In this document: piece by piece, positions 24,415 through 31,770 of the stretch | Position numbering within the stretch: the first letter of the stretch is position 1 | Layout of the letters: each line of letters begins with the position of its first letter | Assembly (NCBI GenBank): GCA_041623895.1 | Contig: JBFJVZ010000027.1 | Span: 1 to 31,770 of the forward strand | Direction: 5' to 3' | DNA from: JBFJVZ01 sp041623895 | GTDB taxonomy: Bacteria; Planctomycetota; Planctomycetia; Pirellulales; Pirellulaceae | Length of the DNA: 31,770 nt | The notes under the pieces: generated by a model | Seen by the model: the letters and a program-made list of their open reading frames with translations, nothing else | Told to the model about the DNA's origin: nothing | The model's database searches: none | Program-made: the position numbers and the translations under genes

Positions 24415-27400
24415 ATGTCCAATCTCCCACCACCCGATCCACTGAACGACGCGCTTCAGCGGTTGGCCGGATATTTGAATTTTTCCTCCGGCAGCAGCGA
24501 TCCGGCGGTTGTTGCAGCCTGGAATGACGCTTTCAGCGCGGCGACCGACGGGGATCCGCTTTCCGGTCCGCCGGGCTGGCTGGTGCTGCAGGACTGGTTG
24601 TCGGCAACGCTGGACCGATTGTCGGCCCAGCAGCCGGCGTTTCGCGACGTCCGTCAGGCGCGGCGAACCGTTCGCTTGCTGTGGAGCGAATTACTGCCCG
24701 CCTACCTGGACTATCATCGCGACCTGCTGTTTCACCAGCAGCCAGAAGTCCTGTTCAATGGTTTTTTTTTGGCCCGCGCAGCCGATGCCGTGTTAGCGGT
24801 CGGACTGGAAGCTGAAGACGCCCAAATCGTTGAGCAGGCGATCCTTCGTCTAAACGACTTTGTCGGCTATCGTCCTGTCGCCATCCTTGAGAATCGTCGC
24901 TGCGAACCGTACCCGCACGAGTTTGTTCGCGCGGTTCCGTTGTACATCGCCGGCGCCGGCGTTTCGGCCGGTCCCTACCACGACTTAATCTCTGCGGCGA
25001 TCGAGGTGTTGCGGACCAGCGACGCAAACATTCTGAGCGCGGCGTCATTCGATCTGAACAGAATGCAGGAATTGGCGCTCGATCCCCGCGCCTATGACTT
25101 TGACCACCCCGTCAATCGCCGCCCCAATTACCATTTCGGCGGTTGGGACGATCGCGGCATCGGGGCTGACGGTTATTACTATCGATTCGTACTCCGCCAA
25201 GTAACACTTGATTCACTGCTAAAGCGATTGGCAGAGAATCCGGAGTTGGACCGTGATGAATTGCTGATCGAAGCAGCCGCGGTTTTGGCCGGCACTATTC
25301 TGATGGCATCCGGGATCAGCGGTTGGGGCCCGGGGGCATACACCAGTGACACCACGCTGGGATCGCTGATGAAACCGATCGCTGCTTATCGCGACGCATT
25401 CTACGAGGATCGCTTGGCGCAAATTGCCGGCAAACATGCCCAGCGGCTGCGAAGCGAACAGAAGCTGCGACGTCAGCCGTTCGGGGCGGCCCGGCAACAT
25501 CTGAACGCCGCGTTGGCGGAGCGGCGGGCGGCTCAGTTACAACATGTACAACTTGCTCGCTTGTATGCGCGGATGGGATACCCGGATGCCGCAAAACGCC
25601 AAAGCGATACCGTGCCGGCAACGTCGGCCCGGATGATGTGCCGTATCGATTGCGAAATGACTCTGGGACTGCGCGCCCTGCGTTCGGGTCAGGTGGAAGA
25701 AGCCAAGGCAGTCCCGGCAGTCGTCTTTGACTTGATCAAGCGCGGCATCAATTGCGGCGCATTAATCGACCCCTGGGACATTCTCGGATCGGGCGGCCAA
25801 TTCGGGTTGTATCCCGGACCTGAATCGAGTGTCCATGACTCACGCGTCGATGACATTTTGTATTTGATGGAGCAATTGTTTGGCTACATTGCTCGAGTCT
25901 GGAGCGAGGCCGCAGCTCGCGACGACCAGACGGTTTACGCAGAAATGGATCAGTGTTACCGTGAAATCGCGGAGTGGTGGCGGGGCTTTGCAGCGCACAG
26001 CATCGATTCGATTGACGCGACCGATCCACTGGAGTCTTATGAATCGGCAAAACTGGTCGCCCGGGCCTTGCGGCTTTGGCATGAGGGCGGCGCGGCCTCC
26101 GGCGATGTCGCTTTTTGGGCGCCTCACGCGGACCTCTTCGACTCTCCCCGCGCCTACGCGTTGGTGATCTCGGCACTCTTGGAACGTCGTGATTTTGTGC
26201 CGGCGATGGCGTTGTTGATTCACTGGCTTAGCAACATCGAACAAGTCGGCCTGCGGCAAGCCGGTAATTCGCTACCGCGGCTTGCCGAGCGTTGGCTGCT
26301 GCATTTACGTGTCGCGGACGTCGAAGCTGACGAGAGCTTCGTGGAGCCGGAAATCGAACAGACGGTGCCGCGGGATACGTCTGATATTTGGCCCCTGGTC
26401 CGCAAGTTCTTTGACTACTTGGAGGCCAATGCTGAAGAGTACTGGTCACCCCCAACGTTTCGCCTGGGCCAGACAAACAAGAGCGCCCGCGATTGGGACT
26501 TGGAGCTGACCGCTGCCGAAGAAAACGACGACGAAGAGGGATTATTTGATGCCGCCTACGAAGGCATGACATACCGAGACACCACGGACGACGGAAACGA
26601 GGGCGCGGTGTTTGAATTCGGTGACGCTGCCAGTCACAGCGAGCTGGAAGCGGAATCGAAACGGTTGGTCGATCACCTCACGTTTCTGCAATCGCTGGCC
26701 CGGATGTGGGCGGTGGCTGCTGACATTGCAGTCGTGGCCCGTGACCCGGAGCAGTCCAGCGACCGCCTCGATGCATTGCACGGATGGGCTCGTCGAGCAC
26801 TTGAAGATCGAATCGGCTTGCTGGAACTTCTCGACTCGGTGCGCAATTACGCGGTCAAACCCGCAGGCAGCGACAAAGAGTCGATGCGAAATTATGACCG
26901 CAGCCGCGTGATTCGCGATTCGTTGATGGAGCGGATCATTGGAACGGCGGTTGAAATGTCCGACTCTCGCAGGCTGGTTTGCGGGGCACTGCTTGCACAT
27001 CAAAAGGCCGGCCACTGCGTCCCCGACGAAGTCTTGTGTGACGTTCAGGAGATGGCGGAAGACGACGTCGGCGCGGTTCACATGTATGGCGCGCTGATTG
27101 CCGGGGACGCGGATGAAGCCCGCAAACGATTCCCCTCTTTTCTGGATGCCCTGGCTGACAAAAACCTGCTCTACATCCCGCTCTCCCGCGGCGGGGACCC
27201 GGTGAAAATCTATGTTGCTCGGCTGCGACAACGCGTCTTGCGACATTTGCTGCATTGGCTGCCTCGCCGTGGCTTGATCCGTGAGGCCTGCCGGTTGGTG
27301 GAAACGGCGCGGCAAATGGAGCAACAGAATTCGGTCGGCATCGGTGCGGTTACCGAATTCGATAGTTTGTTCCAAACCGGATTTCGATCGCTGGTCGCGT

Positions 27401-28467
27401 CGCTGGTGGAATCGACTCGCCAATCGGTTGGCGGCAAAGATGCAGATAAGGAAGATCTGGCCGACAAACTGATCCCGCAATTGGAGCGATTGACCGAAAC
27501 GCTTTTGGGTAGCTGGCTGGCACACAGCCAAACCCTGCGGCTCTCGCCGTTGGAATCGGTGACCGATCCCAAAGAATGGGACAAACTGGTCAAGTTCGTT
27601 AAGAAGTATGGCGATCCGATTTTTACGCAAACGTTTTTGCAGCTTGGCAACGTACGGGCGATCTTGCATCAGGGCGTCGACGGCTGGCTGCAGCGTGCCT
27701 TGGACGAAGGCGACGATCAACTTTGCGACACGCGGTTGTTCGAGGATCTCCAAGCGGGCGAAATTCAAATCCCCCAAGCCGAGCGGTGGTTGACATTGGT
27801 TTACGAATCGCTGATCGACCACCATGCTGAGTACTTGGACTACAACAGCACTACCACGCAAAGCGACCGTGGTGACTTGGTCTACATGTTCATGGACTTT
27901 CTGCGGCTGCGTACTCGTTACGAGCGGATTGCCTGGAACCTCAAGCCAGTGATGTGGGCACACGAGGTCCTGGTGCGCAGTGGACTTGACAATTCAGCAA
28001 TGATGTGGCGGCGAAGTCTAAGCGAGAGAATCGGGACCGAAGCGAATGTTTATGTGCAAAAGCTTCGTCAGTTGCAACAGAATTACGCGATGCGAATGCC
28101 CACGGTTGCCGACCGCATTCAGGAACGATTTGTGCAACCCATGACCATTGCCCGGATGCGCGCCCTGGTGGGGCCGGCAATGAGAGACGCGGAAGCAAAT
28201 CGGCCCAGCCGCGAATTCGATTTGCTGGAACAGGAATCGGAGATCTTGACGCGCCATCCCACGGGTGTTGGCTTGGATGTCCCCGCATGGCTGGACGCCC
28301 TGGAGGAGGAAGTCGAACAGCTAGCAAAGCGTCGATCCAGCAGCGAAATCGACCCGCAGACACTGATGACCATTGCCATCGTTCCCCTCTCGATGGAAGA
28401 ATTTGGCGAGCAATTGGCAGCGGCGCGCAGTCAAGGGCGGCGGTTACCCCACATGAGATCCGAATAG
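24415..28467 (+). CDS. Very large protein of unknown function (1350 aa)
   Basis: I do not recognise a characterised family. The protein is predicted soluble, mostly alpha-helical and Leu/Ala/Arg/Glu-rich, with no signal peptide or transmembrane segment, reminiscent of helical-repeat scaffolds. A Trp/Tyr-rich N-terminal third (for example NRRPNYHFGGWDDRGIGADG) is followed by helices. A very acidic segment at about 700-742 includes NDDEEGLFDAAYEGMTYRDT and DDGNEGAVFEFGD, and more helices run to the C-terminus. Codon use resembles its neighbours and the frame is unbroken, so it is a real gene. The start at ATG 24415 (MSNLPPPDP) is 47 bases after the H1-like stop and lacks an evident ribosome binding site. 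The frame is open for 92 more codons inside the H1-like gene, but those residues are a shifted reading of its lysine codons. Confidence 0.8.
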   Translation: MSNLPPPDPLNDALQRLAGYLNFSSGSSDPAVVAAWNDAFSAATDGDPLSGPPGWLVLQDWLSATLDRLSAQQPAFRDVRQARRTVRLLWSELLPAYLDYHRDLLFHQQPEVLFNGFFLARAADAVLAVGLEAEDAQIVEQAILRLNDFVGYRPVAILENRRCEPYPHEFVRAVPLYIAGAGVSAGPYHDLISAAIEVLRTSDANILSAASFDLNRMQELALDPRAYDFDHPVNRRPNYHFGGWDDRGIGADGYYYRFVLRQVTLDSLLKRLAENPELDRDELLIEAAAVLAGTILMASGISGWGPGAYTSDTTLGSLMKPIAAYRDAFYEDRLAQIAGKHAQRLRSEQKLRRQPFGAARQHLNAALAERRAAQLQHVQLARLYARMGYPDAAKRQSDTVPATSARMMCRIDCEMTLGLRALRSGQVEEAKAVPAVVFDLIKRGINCGALIDPWDILGSGGQFGLYPGPESSVHDSRVDDILYLMEQLFGYIARVWSEAAARDDQTVYAEMDQCYREIAEWWRGFAAHSIDSIDATDPLESYESAKLVARALRLWHEGGAASGDVAFWAPHADLFDSPRAYALVISALLERRDFVPAMALLIHWLSNIEQVGLRQAGNSLPRLAERWLLHLRVADVEADESFVEPEIEQTVPRDTSDIWPLVRKFFDYLEANAEEYWSPPTFRLGQTNKSARDWDLELTAAEENDDEEGLFDAAYEGMTYRDTTDDGNEGAVFEFGDAASHSELEAESKRLVDHLTFLQSLARMWAVAADIAVVARDPEQSSDRLDALHGWARRALEDRIGLLELLDSVRNYAVKPAGSDKESMRNYDRSRVIRDSLMERIIGTAVEMSDSRRLVCGALLAHQKAGHCVPDEVLCDVQEMAEDDVGAVHMYGALIAGDADEARKRFPSFLDALADKNLLYIPLSRGGDPVKIYVARLRQRVLRHLLHWLPRRGLIREACRLVETARQMEQQNSVGIGAVTEFDSLFQTGFRSLVASLVESTRQSVGGKDADKEDLADKLIPQLERLTETLLGSWLAHSQTLRLSPLESVTDPKEWDKLVKFVKKYGDPIFTQTFLQLGNVRAILHQGVDGWLQRALDEGDDQLCDTRLFEDLQAGEIQIPQAERWLTLVYESLIDHHAEYLDYNSTTTQSDRGDLVYMFMDFLRLRTRYERIAWNLKPVMWAHEVLVRSGLDNSAMMWRRSLSERIGTEANVYVQKLRQLQQNYAMRMPTVADRIQERFVQPMTIARMRALVGPAMRDAEANRPSREFDLLEQESEILTRHPTGVGLDVPAWLDALEEEVEQLAKRRSSSEIDPQTLMTIAIVPLSMEEFGEQLAAARSQGRRLPHMRSE

Positions 28468-28513
28468 CTGCCGGCATTATCAATTCACGGTCACACTTCA
28501 GCGGTCATTGCGT

Positions 28514-28519
28514 TACAAT
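28514..28519 (+). promoter_or_regulatory. Candidate -10 element of the TIM-barrel gene
   Basis: TACAAT stands about 72 bases upstream of the start at 28591, in the 123-base gap after the 1350-aa gene. It matches the -10 consensus at five of six positions. No good -35 element is visible at the normal distance, so this is a weak call. Confidence 0.2.
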
Positions 28520-28590
28520 CTGCCCCTTCATCGCGATGGATGCTTACTCGCGTTTAACCATACATCACTTCATTCAAGCTGAATCAACGG

Positions 28591-29409
28591 ATGAATACGC
28601 TTGCCATCAGCGAACTTTCCACGCTCCGCTGGAGCCTTGAGGAAGACGTGCATGCCTACAGCCGCCGCGGCTTCAAAGGCATCGGCGTCTATCGCCCCAA
28701 GCTGGAAGACTACGGGTTGGATCGCGCGATCGAACTGCTGGCGGAATTTTCAATGTCGGTCACATCGCTCTCCTGGGTCGGCGGGTTCACCGGCAGTGAT
28801 GGCCGCGGCTTTGCGGAGTCAGTCTCCGATGCGATCGACGCGATTGCCGATGCTGCGAATCTACGGGCTGATACGCTGATTGTGCTTGCCGGCGGTCGCA
28901 ATAACCACATTCGCAATCACGCCCGGCGAACGCTTTGCGAAGCACTGAAAGAGATTGCCAGCGTTGCCGAAGAACACGGCGTCCGCGTGTCATTGGAACC
29001 GATTCATCCCGGCTGTGGTGATGAGTGGTCGTTTGTTAACGATATCCAGTCAACACTCGACATCGTCGAAACCGTTGACAGTCCCGCAGTTGGGTTGGTG
29101 TTGGATACGTATCATGTCGGCATGGATGAAGAAGTCGTCCGCTGGCTGCCCGATGTTGTGCCACACCTGCATCTGGTTCAGCTGGGCGATGCCAGGCACA
29201 GCCCATTAGGTGAAATGAATCGTTGCCTGCTGGGTGAAGGCTGCGTGCCGCTGCAGACAATTCTGCGAACTCTGCGCGAGCGTCACTACCAGGGCCCACT
29301 GGAAATTGAATTGATCGGCGAAGATGTCGAATCTTTCAGCTACGACGAACTCTTGGACCACACCTGCGAGTTTATCGCTCGGACGCTTGGCCGCGTGAAT
29401 CAGAGCTAG
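28591..29409 (+). CDS. Sugar phosphate isomerase/epimerase family protein (xylose-isomerase-like TIM barrel)
   Basis: The 272-aa protein belongs to the AP-endonuclease-2/xylose-isomerase-like barrel family. The metal-site residues are conserved: Glu about 136 in SLEPIHP, Asp and His in LDTYHVG (about 171-177), His and Asp in HLHLVQLGDAR (about 192-202), and Glu in LEIELIGE (about 237-244). It is therefore probably an active divalent-metal enzyme acting on a sugar or polyol, but the substrate cannot be inferred. There is no signal peptide. Its last 38 bases overlap the end of the opposite-strand gene. Confidence 0.88.
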   Translation: MNTLAISELSTLRWSLEEDVHAYSRRGFKGIGVYRPKLEDYGLDRAIELLAEFSMSVTSLSWVGGFTGSDGRGFAESVSDAIDAIADAANLRADTLIVLAGGRNNHIRNHARRTLCEALKEIASVAEEHGVRVSLEPIHPGCGDEWSFVNDIQSTLDIVETVDSPAVGLVLDTYHVGMDEEVVRWLPDVVPHLHLVQLGDARHSPLGEMNRCLLGEGCVPLQTILRTLRERHYQGPLEIELIGEDVESFSYDELLDHTCEFIARTLGRVNQS

Positions 29410-29836
29410 CGGATTCCTGCTGTGCTTTGCTCGCAACCTTGGGTACCCACAACGGAACACGTTGGTCTTCGGGCAACAGCTTGCGATTGACCCGCTCGGG
29501 GTCGCGTTGCGTCCATGTTTCTCGCATCGTCGGCGCCCACACCTGCCTGAGTAAGCCATCGTCATGCCACGTGCATTGATACATTGGCGGGTTCCAATGT
29601 TGCTGCGGCAACTGTGACGGCTTTTTGACCAACCGCCATGCGCGAACATGAAATCGCTTGTGTGGTTTCGACCAGTCGTAAAAAATCACTTGCCGAAAGA
29701 CCTCGCGGCCATCTTCGTCCACAAAATGATTGAGTTCGATCATGTCGACTCGTTGCCGCAACGTTGCTGCCGTGCCAGCCGGACCGGGAGCAATTGCCGT
29801 CAGCAAAAAGCCAGCAATGGTTGGTAACGAGACCAT
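29372..29836 (-). CDS. Small secreted protein of unknown function
   Basis: The 154-aa product starts with a hydrophobic Ala/Leu segment ending in GPAGTAA, a possible signal peptide or membrane anchor. A beta-rich, Trp-rich body follows (REVFRQVIFYDWSKPHKRFH, HWNPPMYQCTWHDDGLLRQV), with a Lys/Arg/Ser tail. I do not recognise the family. Start ATG 29834-29836 is preceded by AAAGGA about ten bases upstream; the open frame continues 25 codons further with less plausible sequence. The 3' end overlaps the TIM-barrel gene tail-to-tail by 38 bases, so the two messages are complementary there. Confidence 0.7.
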   Translation of the reverse strand: MVSLPTIAGFLLTAIAPGPAGTAATLRQRVDMIELNHFVDEDGREVFRQVIFYDWSKPHKRFHVRAWRLVKKPSQLPQQHWNPPMYQCTWHDDGLLRQVWAPTMRETWTQRDPERVNRKLLPEDQRVPLWVPKVASKAQQESASSDSRGQASER

Positions 29837-30012
29837 AAGAGGCTTCCTTTCCCCAAGTCGTTCGAGTCCATCGATCAGAGCGCACCGAACCGATGTTCGG
29901 ACAAATAGCAATTGGAAAATTGCGGTGTAAATAGCGATCCCGGATTAAAATGTTTATGATGACAATTCCCTCGTTATCAAACTTCTAACGGAATTAGTAG
30001 ACAACGATCGTC

Positions 30013-30732
30013 GTGTCCCATCAAATCACGTCTAAGATTTCCATCATGCTTGTAGCTGTCACGCTAGCAAGTACAACGGCGCTGCTGCGCGGCGACGATG
30101 GAAAGCAACTGCATGTCGGCGCCGAGCAGATCGACTTGGCGGAATTGCCTGACCCGCCGGCGGAGCTGGGAAAGCTGATCGAAGAGGGAGACGTCAGCTT
30201 TTTTGTCGGCGAACGGGCGGCCGACGCCCAGTCTCGATCGCTGAATCGGGGCGGCACGAAGCTTAGTGCTGAAACCCACTATCAACTGGGATTCGATTAC
30301 CGTTGCCGATCACGTTGGCGGATCGCCAAATCCAATGGCAAGCGAGTCGTGTCGATTACGGTTTCCTATCAGCAAATCAAATTGAATCGGTCACACGACA
30401 TCTGGTTGCGAAGTCGACCGAAATCGTCGGGGTTCTGGACCAGCAGATTGGTGCTGCATGAATTTGACCACGTCCGATTGTCTTCCGATCCAACGATCGA
30501 AAAGCATTTTGTCGACTCGCTGCGTAAGGACAAAACGATTACTGAAGAACTCGCAGCAAACGTCAGGGTGAGCGATACATTTGTGCGGGCCGCGATTGAC
30601 CGGCATGCAAAAAAGATCTTTGACGCAACGATCGAGCTGATCGACATCCGTTACAAGGAGCTTGATCGTCAAACTGATCACGGACTGCAACCGCTTCCCG
30701 AAGACTCGTCGCTTTCCAGGTGGCTTCGCTAA
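30013..30732 (+). CDS. Exported protein with HEFDH zinc-protease-like motif
   Basis: The 239-aa protein begins with a hydrophobic signal (SIMLVAVTLASTTALLRG). The start is GTG 30013; an ATG 11 codons later (30046) would also leave a leader. Residues 149-153 read HEFDH, matching the HExxH zinc motif, and Asp159 stands at the position of the third ligand of HExxHxxGxx(H/D) metzincins, although the Gly is replaced by Leu. Upstream lies a beta-rich stretch (YQLGFDYRCRSRWRI, VVSITVSYQQIKLN). I cannot place it in a named family; it may be a secreted zinc-dependent peptidase of the DUF922 kind or a non-catalytic protein with a chance motif. Confidence 0.72.
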   Translation: MSHQITSKISIMLVAVTLASTTALLRGDDGKQLHVGAEQIDLAELPDPPAELGKLIEEGDVSFFVGERAADAQSRSLNRGGTKLSAETHYQLGFDYRCRSRWRIAKSNGKRVVSITVSYQQIKLNRSHDIWLRSRPKSSGFWTSRLVLHEFDHVRLSSDPTIEKHFVDSLRKDKTITEELAANVRVSDTFVRAAIDRHAKKIFDATIELIDIRYKELDRQTDHGLQPLPEDSSLSRWLR

Positions 30733-31113
30733 AGCGAGATTTGCCCGGCCGCTCACGGGCTTGTCGATTGATTTAAGAGCCGCGAATTATGGGTGCTGAT
30801 GGTAACCCGAAGTCCGCTTTTAAGTTTCGATCATGCAGAGGTTTACGTGAATCACAGTCGTGGGGCACAAGAAGACAAGTTTCCCAACCGCTGGGAGGGC
30901 GACGCTCCCGCGGAGCCGCAAGGCGTTTTCCGACGCTTCGGCTCGGCGGGAGCCTCGCCCTCCCGGGAAACTCATCTTGTCCTCGTGTCAGGCCAACCGT
31001 GTTTCACGCCAAAGTGGGATTGATTTCTCATCTCACCCGTATCTATCAGACGATGTTTGTGTACGGATTAACAGGTTTCTGCGCCTGATAGGTTTGTCAC
31101 CGGAGCAATGACG
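30733..31113. other. Intergenic region around palindrome copy 3
   Basis: This 381-base gap is largely explained by the palindrome. The remaining parts on both sides show no ORF with coding character and no RNA gene. GGAG (31102-31105) before the last gene is a ribosome binding site. I see no convincing promoter. Confidence 0.4.
30867..30982. repeat. Dispersed palindromic repeat, copy 3 (nearly perfect, with outer arms)
   Basis: The inner arms 30893-30918 and 30939-30964 are 26 bases each with a 20-base loop. The right arm is identical to that of copy 2. Outer arms continue the pairing: ACAAGA (30867-30872) with TCTTGT (30975-30980) and GTTTCCC (30879-30885) with GGGAAAC (30965-30971). It lies between two genes on the plus strand, 135 bases after one stop and 131 bases before the next start. 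Confidence 0.9.
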
Positions 31114-31770
31114 ATGAGAGTGACCGGCACGTGTTTGGCTGCGTTTGGTGCAGCCGTCTTTTTATCCTGTCCCCCCGTCAACGCGCAGGTGAACACTCAG
31201 CGCGGCGCGACAGTGGGCGGCTTGGCCGGCGCAGCGATTGGAACGGCCATCGGTGACCACAATGGCGAAGCCGGTGCCGGTGCCGCGATCGGTGGATTGC
31301 TGGGAGCGGTTGCCGGTGGAATGCTGGGCAATGCCGCCGACAAGCAAGCTGCCATCGATCAACAACGTCGATACTATCATCAGCAACAGCAACAGATCGC
31401 ACACGTTCAATCGGCTGTTTCGCTGGCCGATGTCATTTCCATGACTCGCAGCGGCTTAAGCGAAGCGGTCATCATCAATCAAATTCAGACGCGGGGTGTG
31501 GCCCGAAGAATCTCGGTTCCCGACATCATCCACTTGCACGAGCAAGGCGTTACCGAGAATGTGATCACGACACTTCAAACTGCCAGCCATAATCCGCAGT
31601 CAGTAGCCCGAGCGCCCGTTGTCGTCGAGCAACCGATCGTACACGAACGAGTGATCACGCCGGCCCCGGTCATCATTCATCAACACCGGGTCTTGCCCCA
31701 TTACGGTCCGCCACGATATTACCGTCATCCCCGGTCCAGCTACGGCAGTAGTTTTCACATCCGATTCTGA
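31114..31770 (+). CDS. Exported glycine-zipper protein with paired helical repeats
   Basis: The start is ATG 31114, eight bases after GGAG; an ATG two codons earlier is only two bases from it. The 218-aa protein has a signal peptide ending near VNAQ. A glycine zipper follows (GGLAGAAIGTAIGD, then GAAIGGLLGAVAGGMLG), the membrane- or envelope-inserting motif of the OmpA/Rcs-type lipoproteins, then a Gln-rich stretch. Next come two similar segments, DVISMTRSGLSEAVIINQIQ and DIIHLHEQGVTENVITTLQ, an internal duplication. The C-terminus is rich in His, Pro, Arg and Tyr. An envelope protein of unknown role is likely. The stop codon is the last three bases of the window, so the gene is complete. Confidence 0.82.
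   Translation: MRVTGTCLAAFGAAVFLSCPPVNAQVNTQRGATVGGLAGAAIGTAIGDHNGEAGAGAAIGGLLGAVAGGMLGNAADKQAAIDQQRRYYHQQQQQIAHVQSAVSLADVISMTRSGLSEAVIINQIQTRGVARRISVPDIIHLHEQGVTENVITTLQTASHNPQSVARAPVVVEQPIVHERVITPAPVIIHQHRVLPHYGPPRYYRHPRSSYGSSFHIRF

Noticed and set aside
26542..27963. 473-codon open frame antisense to the 1350-aa gene
   Set aside because: Its product is rich in Gln, Arg, His and Phe, typical of the complement of a GC-rich gene, and the sense frame has normal codon use.
1..31770. tRNA, rRNA, CRISPR, insertion sequence or prophage
   Set aside because: I scanned the gaps and saw no cloverleaf with TTCGA-type loop, no spaced repeat array and no transposase or integrase gene.

Overview
The window looks like a chromosomal segment of a planctomycete, probably of the Pirellulaceae (Rhodopirellula/Pirellula type). 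The evidence is: a DUF1559 protein with the C-terminal H-x9-DG signature, a DUF1571 protein behind a twin-arginine leader, a secreted PQQ-type beta-propeller beginning EWPQWRGP, a lysine/alanine-rich histone-H1-like protein, and a dispersed GC-rich palindrome present three times between genes. Base composition is moderately GC-rich and even throughout. I see no integrase, transposase, CRISPR array, tRNA or rRNA. Genes change strand often and operons are short.

Layout, left. The window opens inside a plus-strand gene ending in an Ala-Glu-Pro hexapeptide repeat. A hairpin terminator separates it from the convergent minus-strand pair Ski2-like helicase -> lpxK. A glycerate 2-kinase (MOFRL family) is divergent from the helicase. 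Next come palindrome copy 1, a small membrane protein whose reading frame seems to continue past its stop codon in the -1 frame, a strong terminator, and a minus-strand GH10-like protein without the usual catalytic glutamates. purC and hemQ converge on palindrome copy 2.

Middle. A DUF1571 protein and its terminator face a tight minus-strand operon: Ser/Thr kinase, inositol-monophosphatase-family phosphatase and flavin-reductase-like protein. The kinase stop codon directly abuts the phosphatase start codon. Upstream lie the PQQ-type propeller (minus) and the DUF1559 protein (plus), then surE -> transketolase on the minus strand.

Right. A plus-strand run holds guaA, ettA, the H1-like protein, a 1350-residue protein that I do not recognise, and a xylose-isomerase-like TIM-barrel protein. 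The last overlaps tail-to-tail with a small secreted protein. The window ends with a secreted protein carrying HEFDH, palindrome copy 3, and a glycine-zipper protein ending exactly at the window edge.

Most genes are housekeeping: purine synthesis (purC, guaA), nucleotide salvage (surE), heme synthesis (hemQ), central carbon (transketolase, glycerate kinase), lipid A (lpxK) and translation control (ettA). The least explained items are the three-copy palindrome family, the A_AAA_AAG site with its coding-like -1 frame near 6050, the 1350-residue protein, the non-canonical GH10-like protein and the HEFDH protein. I did not find a complete new multi-gene system.
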